A stretch of 64,000 nucleotides of DNA from Desulfobacter latus (GCF_013389365.1 NZ_JACADJ010000016.1:1-64000), one strand, 5' to 3'; shown: positions 43,309 to 53,118, counted from the stretch's first letter. A program made the numbers and translations. The notes: generated by a model not told the origin, from the letters alone.

Positions 43309-44004
43309 ATGAAACCATACGGCAGAAAGACAAAAAAACGGGTGGGCGAAATCCTTGCCCTTGGCAATCGCACCCAGGCTTTGGCCAAACTGGCACAGAT
43401 ACCGGATGCCCAGCTTGTGGGGCATCTGTTCTCTTATTTTTACAACAAAGAAGAACTGATTAAGTTCCGCAGCGTAACCGCCATGGGGGAGCTTGCCGCA
43501 AGAGTTGCGGATTATTCCATGGAAAAAGCCAGAATACTTATGAGACGGATCATGTGGAACTTGAACGACGAATCCGGCGGCATCGGCTGGGGGTCCCCCG
43601 AGGCCATGGGAGAAATTCTAAGCAAAAGCCCGGCCCTGGCCCGGGAGTTTAAATGCATCCTTTTTTCCTATCTGGATCACGGAGGCAATCACATTGAACA
43701 TGACATGCTCCAGCGCGGGGTTTTGTGGGGTATTGGTACATATCTTGGAACAGTACCCCAAGGGCTGACCGATATCACCAGGGTACAGCTCCAGGCGCAT
43801 CTTTCTTCTAAAGACCCGGTAAAGCGTGGATATGCCGTCAGAGCCCTGTCCAATGCCCATGTTCTCGAATCTATGGTTCTGCCGGATTTTATCCAGGCGG
43901 ACACAACAACCATTGATATTTACACCGGATGGGATTTTACGGCTACCCGTATATCGGATATGGTTCATGCCTGCGCCCCGGAACAGACCCAGGCCGAGAA
44001 TTAA
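43309..44004 (+). CDS. DVU0298-family HEAT-like protein
   Basis: About 231 residues from ATG 43309, which has AAAGAGAA upstream; a longer in-frame opening from 43228 lacks a binding site. The protein is all-helical. Conserved stretches are KRVGEILALGNRTQALAKLA, KFRSVTAMGELAARVAD and SGGIGWGSPEAMGEIL, matching a protein family named for DVU0298 and known from sulfate reducers. HEAT-like repeats suggest protein binding. It forms a tight unit with a 76-residue protein (12-base gap) and a ferredoxin. Function is not established. Confidence 0.72.
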   Translation: MKPYGRKTKKRVGEILALGNRTQALAKLAQIPDAQLVGHLFSYFYNKEELIKFRSVTAMGELAARVADYSMEKARILMRRIMWNLNDESGGIGWGSPEAMGEILSKSPALAREFKCILFSYLDHGGNHIEHDMLQRGVLWGIGTYLGTVPQGLTDITRVQLQAHLSSKDPVKRGYAVRALSNAHVLESMVLPDFIQADTTTIDIYTGWDFTATRISDMVHACAPEQTQAEN

Positions 44005-44016
44005 AGAGAATTTACC

Positions 44017-44247
44017 ATGCTGAAAAAAAAATGTGACAGAAATATCGCAAGCACCATTGAACTGGCACATAGAATGATAGAACTGGCACAGACCGGCTAT
44101 GAACACCATGAAGACCCCGGATGCGGTGTACTTTATGGAATTTTACTGGATACAGGGTATAAAATTCTTGGTCTTGCCGAAAAAGAAAAACAGGCTCATA
44201 TGCTGAAAGGCTGGTGGGATGAATCCATTGACAAAGGAGTGATCTAA
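44017..44247 (+). CDS. small conserved-looking hypothetical protein
   Basis: A 76-residue, mostly helical acidic/basic protein (TIELAHRMIELAQTGYEHHE, then GCGVLYGILLDTGYKILGLA). It lies between the DVU0298-family gene and the ferredoxin gene, and its TAA overlaps the ferredoxin ATG (TAATG), so the two are translationally coupled. It may be a partner of the ferredoxin. No family name recognised. Confidence 0.7.
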   Translation: MLKKKCDRNIASTIELAHRMIELAQTGYEHHEDPGCGVLYGILLDTGYKILGLAEKEKQAHMLKGWWDESIDKGVI

Positions 44248-44444
44248 TGCGCATACAAAAGAAACCGGTAGTTGATCTTGGCTGCTGCAACCAGTGCGGG
44301 GTTTGTATTGATCTGGCACCCCACGCCTTTGAAATTAATGATGCAGGGTATGTGGATGTACGACCTCTTGACAGGTATGAGGATGACGAAGATATTCTTG
44401 AAGCGGTGAAAAACTGCCCCCAAGACTGTATTTCCTGGGAATAG
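44247..44444 (+). CDS. single-cluster 4Fe-4S ferredoxin
   Basis: A 65-residue ferredoxin. Cysteines in CCNQCGVC and the later NCPQDC fit one [4Fe-4S] (or [3Fe-4S]) cluster of the CxxCxxC...CP type. The acidic middle (RYEDDEDILEAV) is usual for interaction with redox partners. AAAGGAG lies upstream of the ATG. Third gene of the DVU0298-type unit; a strong hairpin follows at 44484-44521. Confidence 0.9.
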   Translation: MRIQKKPVVDLGCCNQCGVCIDLAPHAFEINDAGYVDVRPLDRYEDDEDILEAVKNCPQDCISWE

Positions 44445-44483
44445 TTCCTCCCCAAAACCAAAACAATTAAACCTTCAGTCCCA

Positions 44484-44521
44484 GGGGCTTGGAAAAAAAC
44501 AAAGATTTATTTCCAAGTCCC
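44484..44521 (+). terminator. strong 12-pair hairpin after the ferredoxin gene
   Basis: GGGGCTTGGAAA (44484-44495) pairs with TTTCCAAGTCCC (44510-44521) with one G-T pair and a 14-base loop. There is no U-run directly after it, so it may be a Rho-dependent or stabilising 3' end rather than a classic terminator. Confidence 0.55.
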
Positions 44522-44567
44522 TTAGCGTGCGGACATTCATTCAGCAAATTCCATTTTTTTCTTTTTA

Positions 44568-44592
44568 CAGATGCAAAAAACCATTGCGTCTG
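44568..44592. promoter_or_regulatory. inverted repeat CAGATGCAA..TTGCGTCTG
   Basis: Nine-base arms with one mismatch and seven bases between, 80 bases upstream of the sigma-54 activator gene. It has the size of an enhancer-binding-protein site, perhaps for autoregulation. No second copy was found. Confidence 0.35.
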
Positions 44593-44674
44593 ATACACAA
44601 ATGTGCCATTTAAGAAGCCGGTTCAAGAACAGCTTGGTATTCATTACTGAAAGCGCGTTGCCTGGAAATCAAAA

Positions 44675-46057
44675 ATGGAAAAATTTACACATTCTCTGTT
44701 GGATCTGCACAATCTCAACCTCGTGGTAGACAATCTTAAACTGGGCGTCATGGCACATACGACGGACCGCATCATCACTGTTTTTAATAAAGAAGCAGAA
44801 AAAATTACCGGATATAGTAAAAAAGAGGTCCTGGGTAAAGACTGCCACGATGTGTTCCAGGGTCCGTTCTGTGGTTCCAAATGTTCCTTTTGCGAGGATT
44901 CGCCAAAACTTTCCGGCGGGACCAAAGAGTACCCGATTACCATAGTCACCAAAACAGGGGACACCCGGCATCTGGAAATGACCATTTACTGCATTCCGGA
45001 TCATGAAGGGGAAATCCAGGGGGTTGTGGCTTCGTTCCGGGATATGACCGATTCCATACGTCTGTCCTTGAAAGCCGAAGATCTTTCCAATTTTGCCGGC
45101 ATTATCGGCAAGGACAAAGCCATGCAGGACATTTTCCGGGAAATCCGGGATGTGGCCCTGTATAACTACCCGGTTCATGTATCCGGTGAAACCGGTACCG
45201 GCAAAGAACGGGTGGCATATGCCATCCATGATATCTCGCCCTACGGCAACGGCAGTTTTGTTCCGGTCAACTGCGGGGCGATCCCCGAAGGCATTGTGGA
45301 AAGCGAGCTGTTCGGTCATGTTAAAGGCGCATTCTCAGGAGCGGTCAAGGAACGTAAAGGCCGGTTTGAACTGGCCCATAAAGGCACCCTGTTCCTGGAC
45401 GAAGTGGCGGAACTGCCCTTGAAAACCCAGGTAAAACTGTTGCGGTTCCTCCAGGAGGGATCTTTTGAAAAAGTCGGTGGCGAAAAAAAAATCAGCGTGG
45501 ATGTCAGAATTATCTCCGCCACCAACAAAGATCTGGCAAAAGAGGTCCGGGCCGAGCGGTTCAGGGAAGACCTTTATTACCGGCTCAACGTCATTCCCAT
45601 CCACCTGCCGCCTCTGCGGGAAAGAAAAAACGATATCCCGCTTTTAGCCGAGCATTTCCTGCGGGAGGCGGAAAAAGAGAACAAAAAATCCGTACCGGAA
45701 CTTGCCCCTGACACCATTCGGGCGATGATGGATTACCACTGGCCCGGCAATGTCAGGGAACTGAAAAATGTGATCCAGTTTGCCGTGGTCCGCTCCCGGG
45801 GCAACATTATTCTGCCCACGGATCTTCCCTTTGTATCCAACAGGCAGCCCATGCCGCCTGTTTTATCAAATGAGTCCGCAAAGCCTGGGGGACAGTTCAC
45901 CCGGGGCAAACTCAATCAGGAGAATGTCCAAGCCGCCCTGGTCAAAACCGGCGGCAACAAATCCAAAGCCGCCCGGGTGTTAGGTGTGGGCCGGGCCACC
46001 CTGTACCGCTTTTTAGGTGACCATCCTGAGATTAAAGCCTTTTCAGACACGTTCTGA
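44675..46057 (+). CDS. sigma-54-dependent PAS-AAA-Fis transcription activator
   Basis: A 460-residue enhancer-binding protein. A PAS domain (about 20-130) carries a cysteine cluster C57, C66, C70, C73 (DCHDVFQGPFCGSKCSFCED region). The AAA+ domain (about 142-370) has Walker A SGETGTGKERVA, Walker B GTLFLDEVAEL and the sigma-54 contact loop in the form GAFSGA instead of GAFTGA. A Fis-type helix-turn-helix closes the protein (GGNKSKAARVLGVGRATLYR). The cysteines suggest an Fe-S or redox sensor. It probably controls the preceding ferredoxin unit, which has a candidate -24/-12 promoter. Convergent with clpB. Confidence 0.93.
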   Translation: MEKFTHSLLDLHNLNLVVDNLKLGVMAHTTDRIITVFNKEAEKITGYSKKEVLGKDCHDVFQGPFCGSKCSFCEDSPKLSGGTKEYPITIVTKTGDTRHLEMTIYCIPDHEGEIQGVVASFRDMTDSIRLSLKAEDLSNFAGIIGKDKAMQDIFREIRDVALYNYPVHVSGETGTGKERVAYAIHDISPYGNGSFVPVNCGAIPEGIVESELFGHVKGAFSGAVKERKGRFELAHKGTLFLDEVAELPLKTQVKLLRFLQEGSFEKVGGEKKISVDVRIISATNKDLAKEVRAERFREDLYYRLNVIPIHLPPLRERKNDIPLLAEHFLREAEKENKKSVPELAPDTIRAMMDYHWPGNVRELKNVIQFAVVRSRGNIILPTDLPFVSNRQPMPPVLSNESAKPGGQFTRGKLNQENVQAALVKTGGNKSKAARVLGVGRATLYRFLGDHPEIKAFSDTF

Positions 46058-46066
46058 CAGACCGGA

Positions 46067-48676
46067 TTATCCCACAGCCTCCACATTTTTGGGGCCATGA
46101 CCGGGAACAAGCCGGTCTTTTTCCCGGTCGAGGCGGAAATATACGGTCTCACCTTCCAGATAATCGCCTTTAAGCAATGCCATGGACAGCGGATTTTCAA
46201 TTTCCTGCTGGATCACACGTTTAAGCGGACGGGCACCAAATCCGGGATCATACCCTTTCTGCGCCAGAAAGTTCATGGCATCATCATCCAGGTGAACAGC
46301 CAGATTCCTTGCCGCCAGCCGCCGGTTCAGGGCAGCAATCTGGATGGCGGCAATATCCATGAGGTGTTCGCGTTCCAGGGCATGGAAGGTAATGATCTCA
46401 TCAATCCGGTTTAAGAACTCCGGCCTGAATGCGTCTTTAAGCGCCTGCTGCACGGCCTGTTCCACCTCATCGGAAAGACCACTCTTCCCGGCTTCAAGCA
46501 GGATTCTGGAGCCGATATTGGATGTCATGATGATGATGGTATTCCTGAAATCCACAGTCCGGCCATGACCGTCGGTCATCCGGCCGTCGTCCAAAACCTG
46601 GAGCAGGATATTGAACACGTCCGGATGGGCCTTTTCAATCTCGTCAAACAGGATCACACTATAAGGTCTACGCCGCACCGCCTCGGTGAGGTACCCGCCC
46701 TCGTCATATCCCACATATCCGGGAGGGGCGCCAATGAGACGGGCCACACTGTGCTTTTCCATGTACTCGGACATATCCAGCCGCACCATGGCGTCCCTGG
46801 AATCAAACATAAACTCGGCCAGGGACTTGGCAAGCTCGGTTTTGCCCACACCTGTGGGTCCCATGAAAATAAAGGTACCAATGGGCCGGTCTTCGGGCTG
46901 CAAGCCGGATCTGGCCCGTCGCACGGCATTGGAAACCGCATCAATGGCATTTTCCTGGCCGATCACATGTTTGGCAATAGAGGATTCCATGGTGATCAGT
47001 TTTTCCTGCTCACCCTGGAGCATCTTGGATACGGGGATGCCGGTCCAGGAGGAGACCACTTCGGCCACGTCAGCCTCTTCCACGTCTTCTTTGAGCATCT
47101 TGCAGGTCTGCTGCAGGGTTTCAAGGCTCTGCTTTTTCTCCTCAATTTTTCTATTCAGATCCGCAATAGTACCATAACGGATCTGGGCTGTTTTTTCATA
47201 GTCACCGGCACGTTCGGCAAGCTGGGCCTCAGTCTGGAATCGGTCAATCTCCTCCCGCATGGCCGAGATCTCCCGGATAACTGATTTTTCATTATCCCAA
47301 TGCACCTTCAAGGGACGGATCTCCTCTTCCATGGCTGCGATGTTTTTCTCCAGGTCTTCAAGACGCTCCTTGGAGGCCTTGTCCTTTTCCTTGAGCAGGG
47401 CCTGGCGCTCAATGGCCGCCTGGGTCAGCCGTCGCTGAATTTCGTCAATGGCCCGGGGCATGGAGTCAATTTCAATACGAAGCCTGGATGCGCACTCATC
47501 AATCAGATCAATGGCTTTGTCCGGCAAAAACCGGTCCGCAATATACCGATCGGAAAGGGTGGCGGCCCCAACCAGGGCGGAGTCCTTGATCCGAATGCCG
47601 TGATGCACTTCATATTTTTCCTTCAACCCTCTGAGGATGGAGATGGTGTCTTCCACCGTAGGCTCTTTGGCCATAACCGGCTGGAAACGCCTTTCCAGGG
47701 CAGCATCCTTTTCAATATATTTTCTGTACTCGTCCAGGGTCGTGGCCCCCACACAGCGCAGACTGCCCCGGGCCAGGGCGGGTTTAAGCATATTGGAAGC
47801 ATCCACAGATCCTTCGGCAGCCCCTGCCCCCACCACCGTATGCAACTCGTCGATAAAAAGAACGATTTCACCTTCGGCCGCTTCAACCTCTTTTAGTACC
47901 GCCTTAAGACGGTCCTCAAACTCACCCCGGTATTTGGCCCCGGCCAGCAGTGCCCCCATATCCAGGGCGACGACCCGCCGATCTTTCAAGGTTTCAGACA
48001 CATCGCCTTCCACAATCCGCTGGGCCAGACCTTCCACAATAGCGGTTTTGCCAACGCCCGGTTCGCCGATAAGCACAGGATTATTTTTCCGACGCCGGGA
48101 CAGGACCTGGACGATTCGCCGAATCTCCTCATCACGACCGATAACCGGGTCCAATTTTCCCTGGCGGGCCAAATCCGTCAGGTCTTTTCCGAATTTTTCC
48201 AAAGACTGGTATTTGTCTTCGGGATTCTGGTCGGTCACCCGCTGGTTGCCCCGGATCTCCTTGAGCACGGACAGGATAACGTCCCTTGTAACACCTAAAC
48301 TTTTAAGGATTTCGCCGGCTTTGTCTTTACCCTGGGTCAGACTGATCAGGATATGCTCAAGGCTGACATACTGATCCTTCATCTTATCAGCCTCTTTATA
48401 GGCCAGATCCAACATCTTTCGTCCGGGTTCGGACAGATAGGGCTGCCCCCCGGACACCTTAACCATATTGTCCAGGGCAGAAGAGACAAGCTGTACGGCA
48501 GCACCGGGCTCAGCGCCTATTTTATTAAATATGGATACCGCAATACCTTGGTCATCAGCCAGTAGAGCCCCCAGAAAATGAATGGGCTCAATGGCCTGCT
48601 GTCCCTTGTCAACCGCAATCGTATGAGCCTTCTGGAACAATTCCTGGGATTTCAACGTTAATTTATCAAGATTCAT
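46067..48676 (-). CDS. clpB: ATP-dependent disaggregase ClpB
   Basis: 869 residues, full length. An N-domain (1-150) precedes AAA-1 with Walker [15 protein letters not shown] and the acidic ELHTVVGAG. The long coiled-coil M-domain (about 405-525) is present, which separates ClpB from ClpA/ClpC. AAA-2 has Walker [11 protein letters not shown] and [20 protein letters not shown]. It rescues aggregated proteins with DnaK/DnaJ. The TAA lies nine bases from the stop of the convergent sigma-54 activator. No CIRCE or obvious sigma-32-like promoter was recognised upstream. Confidence 0.97.
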   Translation of the reverse strand: MNLDKLTLKSQELFQKAHTIAVDKGQQAIEPIHFLGALLADDQGIAVSIFNKIGAEPGAAVQLVSSALDNMVKVSGGQPYLSEPGRKMLDLAYKEADKMKDQYVSLEHILISLTQGKDKAGEILKSLGVTRDVILSVLKEIRGNQRVTDQNPEDKYQSLEKFGKDLTDLARQGKLDPVIGRDEEIRRIVQVLSRRRKNNPVLIGEPGVGKTAIVEGLAQRIVEGDVSETLKDRRVVALDMGALLAGAKYRGEFEDRLKAVLKEVEAAEGEIVLFIDELHTVVGAGAAEGSVDASNMLKPALARGSLRCVGATTLDEYRKYIEKDAALERRFQPVMAKEPTVEDTISILRGLKEKYEVHHGIRIKDSALVGAATLSDRYIADRFLPDKAIDLIDECASRLRIEIDSMPRAIDEIQRRLTQAAIERQALLKEKDKASKERLEDLEKNIAAMEEEIRPLKVHWDNEKSVIREISAMREEIDRFQTEAQLAERAGDYEKTAQIRYGTIADLNRKIEEKKQSLETLQQTCKMLKEDVEEADVAEVVSSWTGIPVSKMLQGEQEKLITMESSIAKHVIGQENAIDAVSNAVRRARSGLQPEDRPIGTFIFMGPTGVGKTELAKSLAEFMFDSRDAMVRLDMSEYMEKHSVARLIGAPPGYVGYDEGGYLTEAVRRRPYSVILFDEIEKAHPDVFNILLQVLDDGRMTDGHGRTVDFRNTIIIMTSNIGSRILLEAGKSGLSDEVEQAVQQALKDAFRPEFLNRIDEIITFHALEREHLMDIAAIQIAALNRRLAARNLAVHLDDDAMNFLAQKGYDPGFGARPLKRVIQQEIENPLSMALLKGDYLEGETVYFRLDREKDRLVPGHGPKNVEAVG

Positions 48677-48774
48677 AATGTATCTCCAATTCTGTATTAC
48701 TTTTTATTTCTGATGGTGTAAAAGTAATGATCATTTATTATCCGTCAACAGATGTCTTAAATAAAATTTATCCG

Positions 48775-48831
48775 GCCTTGATCATATTTTAGTGCCTTAG
48801 GCCATACGAATTTCCGATAAATTGGATTTAT
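48775..48831. repeat. partial copy of the 28961-29089 repeat
   Basis: CGGCCTTGATCATATTTTAG and, after a short insertion, GGCCATACGAATTTCCG match the left half of the element at 28959-28995 with few changes. The right half is missing. It lies upstream of clpB, near the end of the mannosyltransferase gene. Confidence 0.65.
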
Positions 48832-48836
48832 GTTTA

Positions 48837-49949
48837 TCAATGTCTGCGCCGGCCTGATTCGCCGGTCTGGCATAACATCTCATCCCATTTTTGGGCCATA
48901 TGCACCCAGGAAAACCTTTCGGCATGGGCTGCTAAAGCCACAGTTTTGTCCTGATAGGCGTCAGGCTTAACCAGAATACGTTCCAGCTTGGCTTCCAGGT
49001 CAGCATCATCATGATAAATGACATCAGATTTTAAACGTTCGGGGATCAGTTCGGGGTATGACAAGCGATTCGGCAGCAAAGGAAAGCATGCATGGGCCAC
49101 GGCCTCCATCACTGAAATACCGAAATTCTCCTGGATGGCGGTACTGATCACAACACGGCCCTGGGCCAGCCATTTTCTGTAATCCGCCACCTGTTCCTGG
49201 TACCCGCAAACAAGAAGCTCGACATCAAACCGTTTATCAATGCCCTTAAAGGCTTCCGGAACGGAGTCATACTGTTCCCCCATCACTGCCAGGTAAAACA
49301 AAATTCCCCGACGCTTAAGCCGTTCCAGCACAGTGAAAAAAGTCTTTGGATTTTTATCATACTCCCACCGGTGGTTCCAGATCACCAACGGTCTGTCAAG
49401 GCGGCTTTTCTCCTGTTCCGAAGAAACAACAACCTTGGGGTCCAGCTCAATACCCGGATACAGCACACCGGTTTTACTCCGGATGTTATCCAGAACCCAT
49501 CCCGGCCGAAGGTCCGGCATTTTACGAATCAGCGATTTTGCAGCACTGAAAAAATCATCTCTGTGGAATTTTGAATTAAAGAACACCTGATCCGCAGCCA
49601 GGGCAGATATAATATTGGTAAATCCCAGATGGAAATCTCTTTTTTCACCGGGTTCCAGGGGATAGCTGAGCTGATTTTCATGAAAATACAAGGCCACGGG
49701 CGGACATTGTGGCCCTGCCAGGGCTTTAAAATCGGTGACATCCACCATATCCGTGGCAAAGACCAGATCATAATCCGTCAAATTTTTAACCTGTCGGATA
49801 AATGCCAAGGCACTGCCGCGCATCCGCCACTTCCAGAATCTGGGGGCAAGGGATAAAATATCCACCTGGTGGCGGGAACAGGCAGCAAAACCATCTGCCA
49901 CAGCCTTGTGGGATCCGCCGTAAAAAGGTTCAAGCAGTAATATTCTCAA
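48837..49949 (-). CDS. tRNA-queuosine alpha-mannosyltransferase homologue (GTDC1-like)
   Basis: A 370-residue GT4-type glycosyltransferase. The N-terminal domain is of the DUF3524 type: RILLLEPFYGGSHKAVADG, LYFHENQLSYPLEP and FTNIISALAADQVFFNS. The C-terminal nucleotide-sugar site has the E-x7-E-like run FGISVMEAVAHACFPLLPN. The animal homologue GTDC1 mannosylates queuosine in tRNA-Asp; bacterial members share the family but I know of no proof of their substrate. TTG at 49949 follows GGGTGAAA. Queuosine synthesis genes are not in this window. Confidence 0.85.
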   Translation of the reverse strand: MRILLLEPFYGGSHKAVADGFAACSRHQVDILSLAPRFWKWRMRGSALAFIRQVKNLTDYDLVFATDMVDVTDFKALAGPQCPPVALYFHENQLSYPLEPGEKRDFHLGFTNIISALAADQVFFNSKFHRDDFFSAAKSLIRKMPDLRPGWVLDNIRSKTGVLYPGIELDPKVVVSSEQEKSRLDRPLVIWNHRWEYDKNPKTFFTVLERLKRRGILFYLAVMGEQYDSVPEAFKGIDKRFDVELLVCGYQEQVADYRKWLAQGRVVISTAIQENFGISVMEAVAHACFPLLPNRLSYPELIPERLKSDVIYHDDADLEAKLERILVKPDAYQDKTVALAAHAERFSWVHMAQKWDEMLCQTGESGRRRH

Positions 49950-50054
49950 AAAATTTCACCCGAAACAAAAATTTATATTCTTTTTAATTATACTTGGAAT
50001 CTGTAATAATCCCAACCTTGATTTTACTCCCAGCTTAGTGATAAAGTCCGCTCC

Positions 50055-50909
50055 ATGATTGATTCTGAACTCATATCTTTTCATGGCGGCCATTCAGGCC
50101 AGTTCTGCGGCCATGCCCGGGACAGCCTTGAAGACCTGATAAAGGCCTATATCAGCAAAGGATTCAAAGCCGTAGGCATCAGCGAACACATGCCCCCGCC
50201 CGAACACCGGCTGCTCTACCCGGATGAGCTTGCGCAAGGCCTCTCAGTCAAAGACCTTGAGTACCGGTTTTCAAAATATTTTACGGAACTGGAACGGCTT
50301 AAACAAAAATATAAGCCGGATATCCGGATATTTAAGGGATTTGAGACTGAAACCGTCACCGGTAGCCCGGCCCTGGTGCGGTCGTTGATCCGTGAATTTA
50401 ATCCCGACTATATTGTGGGTTCAATCCATCATCTCAATGACAGGTGTTTTGATTATTCCAGGCAGGACTATGAGACCATTGCAGCGGATTTTAACGGTCT
50501 GGATGCCATGTATACGGCCTATTTTGACGCCCAATATGAAATGATCCTGGATCTGCATCCCTTTGTTGTGGGCCATTTTGATCTTATACGTATTTATGAT
50601 CCTGACTTTGAGGGACGACTTGACAAGCCCGAAATTGCTGAACGCATCCAGCGCAATCTTGCTGTGATAAAAGATCTGGGGCTGGTGCTGGATTATAACC
50701 TGCGCCCCCTTGCCAAAGGAGAAAACATGCCATATCTGACCCCGGCAATTCTGGAAAGGGCAAAAGCCTTGGGCATTCCCGTGGTTCCCGGGGATGACGC
50801 ACACAGTAAAGAGCAGGCCGGCAAGTTTGTAGACAGAGCGGTCCAGTCCTTAAAAGATATGGGATTTTCCACGAACTGGCCTATACCTTGGTGCATGACG
50901 CCTGCCTGA
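50055..50909 (+). CDS. PHP-domain histidinol-phosphatase-like protein
   Basis: A 284-residue PHP-fold metal-dependent phosphatase. The N-terminal SFHGGHSGQFCGHA supplies metal-binding histidines. ISEHMPPP (about 41-48), IFKGFETE, GSIHHL and a late GDDAHS (residues about 255-260) give the remaining ligands. It resembles the HisJ/HisK type, which releases phosphate from histidinol phosphate in histidine synthesis. No other his gene is nearby, so a different phosphoester cannot be ruled out. First in the plus-strand run PHP / dtd / TrmJ-like. Confidence 0.85.
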   Translation: MIDSELISFHGGHSGQFCGHARDSLEDLIKAYISKGFKAVGISEHMPPPEHRLLYPDELAQGLSVKDLEYRFSKYFTELERLKQKYKPDIRIFKGFETETVTGSPALVRSLIREFNPDYIVGSIHHLNDRCFDYSRQDYETIAADFNGLDAMYTAYFDAQYEMILDLHPFVVGHFDLIRIYDPDFEGRLDKPEIAERIQRNLAVIKDLGLVLDYNLRPLAKGENMPYLTPAILERAKALGIPVVPGDDAHSKEQAGKFVDRAVQSLKDMGFSTNWPIPWCMTPA

Positions 50910-50950
50910 CTTTTTTATCCCCGTATTTAAAACAAACCTTAAGGAAGCCG

Positions 50951-51397
50951 ATGAAAGCCATTGTTCAACGGGTTAAAAAAGCCCATGTCACCGTAGACAA
51001 CACGATCATATCCAGTATTGAAACAGGACTTGCGGTACTTTTGGGCGTGGCCCATGGCGACAAAGAAAAAGATGCCGAATACCTGGTGGACAAAATTATT
51101 AACTTAAGAATATTTGAGGATGATAAGGGAAAAATGAACCGGTCTCTTGTTGATGTCAACGGCGAGCTCCTGGTGGTTTCTCAGTTCACGATTATGGCAG
51201 ACTGCCGCAAGGGACGGCGCCCCTCGTTCACGGATGCAGCCCCACCCGAGCCTGCATGCCGGCTTTACCGCTTTTTTGCTGAAAGGGCGGCTTCACTGGG
51301 CGTTGCCGTCAAAAAAGGAAAATTCCAGGCCAATATGGATGTCTCATTGATCAACCAGGGGCCTGTCACCCTGATTCTGGAATCCCCCAAAAACTAA
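50951..51397 (+). CDS. dtd: D-aminoacyl-tRNA deacylase
   Basis: A 148-residue enzyme that hydrolyses D-aminoacyl-tRNA (and Gly-tRNA-Ala) to protect translation. Family motifs: MKAIVQRVKKAHVTVD at the start, LLVVSQFTIMADCRKGRRPSF (the SQFT catalytic loop), and the Gly-cisPro element, here in the form LINQGPVTLIL. Translation most likely starts at the ATG at 50951, with AAGGAAG upstream; this avoids overlap with the preceding PHP gene. Confidence 0.96.
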   Translation: MKAIVQRVKKAHVTVDNTIISSIETGLAVLLGVAHGDKEKDAEYLVDKIINLRIFEDDKGKMNRSLVDVNGELLVVSQFTIMADCRKGRRPSFTDAAPPEPACRLYRFFAERAASLGVAVKKGKFQANMDVSLINQGPVTLILESPKN

Positions 51398-51424
51398 AGT
51401 TCAATGCTCAGGGATCAAAAAAAC

Positions 51425-52162
51425 ATGAACCATCTCACTATTATCCTGGTCCGACCCCAGGGGCCCATCAATATAGGTGCGGTGTGCCGGGTCATGATGA
51501 ACTTCGGATGCACCCGGCTGCGTCTTGTCAGTCCCTGCAATGCATATAAATCCCTTGACGCAAAAAAAATGGCCCTATCCGCCTTTCATATCCTTGAACA
51601 GGCGCAAATATTTGAAACCCTGGAGCTGGCCCTTTTTGACGTCCATTCCGCCTACGGCACCACCCGCAGGTTCGGCAAATACAGAAAAGATTTTTTAACA
51701 CCTGCCAGCGCAGGGGCCCGGATCGAAGCCCAGAAACCGGAACATCACAGTGCCCTGGTTCTGGGGCCGGAGGATACCGGTCTTGAGACAAAAGAGCTGG
51801 CGCTGTGCCGGTATTTTATCACCATCCCCACCCATGACGGCTACCCATCCATGAATCTGAGCCACGCCCTGGCCGTACTGCTTTACGAAGCATCCCTTAA
51901 ATCCGGGGCTGTAAAAAAATTCCATGATCCCGGGGTTAAAGCGCCTGCCCGGGGAGAAGAACTTGAATCCATGTTTGCCCACATGAGAAAGACGCTTTTG
52001 GATATTGATTATCTTGATCCCCAGAACCCGGATCATCTGCTGCGGACCTACCGCAGGATTTTCTCCAATGCGGGCCTGTCATCCAGGGATGTCAGAATTA
52101 TCCGGGGACTTTTAAGCCGTATTGACTGGACCGAATCCCAACGCAGATTGAACCAATCCTGA
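51425..52162 (+). CDS. TrmJ-like tRNA/rRNA 2'-O-methyltransferase (SPOUT)
   Basis: About 245 residues. The SPOUT knot shows the N-terminal VRPQGPINIGAVCRVMMNFG (motif 1) and LVLGPEDTGL (motif 2). IPTHDGYPSMNLSHALAVLLYE is motif 3. A C-terminal helical extension (about 180-245) is like TrmJ, which forms Cm/Um32 in tRNAs. ATG at 51425 is chosen because AGGGATC precedes it and homologues start at this motif; another ATG is at 51404. Convergent with the pseudouridine synthase gene ten bases later. Confidence 0.87.
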   Translation: MNHLTIILVRPQGPINIGAVCRVMMNFGCTRLRLVSPCNAYKSLDAKKMALSAFHILEQAQIFETLELALFDVHSAYGTTRRFGKYRKDFLTPASAGARIEAQKPEHHSALVLGPEDTGLETKELALCRYFITIPTHDGYPSMNLSHALAVLLYEASLKSGAVKKFHDPGVKAPARGEELESMFAHMRKTLLDIDYLDPQNPDHLLRTYRRIFSNAGLSSRDVRIIRGLLSRIDWTESQRRLNQS

Positions 52163-52172
52163 TTTTTAATTT

Positions 52173-53111
52173 CTATTGGGATCCATCAGATAGATGCATC
52201 AAAGTGGTTTTGAAATCTTCGGGCATGGGGGCTTCAAAAGACAGGCGCAAACCTGAATAGGGATGACGAAAGGACAGGGTCCAGGAGTGAAGCATCTGAC
52301 GTGGCATCCTGGGATCTTTTTTACGAAACCGGCGCTCCTGATAAATGCAATCGCCGAAAAGGGGCATACCCTGGTCATAAAAATGGACGCGAATTTGATG
52401 GGTTCTGCCGGTGTAAAGCCGGATATCCATAAGACACCCTGAACTAAAACGTTTTATAACGCTGAACCGGGTTTTTGCGTATCTGCCGTTTTCATCCATG
52501 ACGGCCATGCGTTTGCGATGGTGAGGATGCCGGCCAATGGGCCGCTCAATCACCCCTGCATCCGGTATATTTTTTCCCCGGGCCAGCCCCAGGTAATGCT
52601 TTTCCACCCGCCGTTGTTTAAATTCTTTTTGAAGAAATTCAAGGGCCTTCCGGGTTTTGGCAATGAGCATCAACCCGGAGGTATCTTTATCCAGGCGGTG
52701 AACAATCCCCGGCCGTTCCCTGTCCCAGCCTTGTTCGCTGAAGCCTGGATAGTAGGCAATCAAGGCGTTGACCAGGGTACCGGACGCATTCCCAGCCCCG
52801 GGATGTACCACAAGGCCTGCAGGCTTATCAAGCAAAAGTATATAGTCATCCTCGTAAAGGATATTCAAAGGGATTGATTCCGGGCTAAGGGGTTTTCTAT
52901 CCTGTTGATCCGGTGAGGGGAGATCCCCTTCAATCAAATCTTTGGGCTTAACCTTATAAGCAGGGCGTTTACACTCGTGGTTCACCAAAATCAAGCCCTG
53001 AGAAATCAGACTTGAAACCCTGGAACGGGATATCCGGGTTTGGGAATCCGCAACAGCCTGGTCAAGTCTGACACCAGCCTGATCCGGTGAAATTTCTATC
53101 TTTATGTGCAT
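52173..53111 (-). CDS. rluD: RluD-type pseudouridine synthase
   Basis: About 312 residues. An S4 RNA-binding domain (about 12-70) leads into the RluA-family catalytic domain with the active aspartate in PGIVHRLDKDTSGLMLIAK. The GRTHQIRVH motif and LHSWTLSFRHP are present. RluD makes the pseudouridines of 23S rRNA helix 69; related family members modify other sites, so the exact target is likely but not certain. ATG 53111 begins the S4 domain. It lies immediately after the carD terminator hairpin and has no good ribosome binding site. Confidence 0.88.
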   Translation of the reverse strand: MHIKIEISPDQAGVRLDQAVADSQTRISRSRVSSLISQGLILVNHECKRPAYKVKPKDLIEGDLPSPDQQDRKPLSPESIPLNILYEDDYILLLDKPAGLVVHPGAGNASGTLVNALIAYYPGFSEQGWDRERPGIVHRLDKDTSGLMLIAKTRKALEFLQKEFKQRRVEKHYLGLARGKNIPDAGVIERPIGRHPHHRKRMAVMDENGRYAKTRFSVIKRFSSGCLMDIRLYTGRTHQIRVHFYDQGMPLFGDCIYQERRFRKKDPRMPRQMLHSWTLSFRHPYSGLRLSFEAPMPEDFKTTLMHLSDGSQ

Positions 53112-53118
53112 GAAAAAC

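Noticed and set aside
46565-47284. 239-residue plus-strand frame inside clpB, and similar frames at 47300-47896 and 47637-48374
   Set aside because: Shadow frames of the G+C-rich clpB coding sequence. Their composition is that of reverse-complemented ClpB codons.
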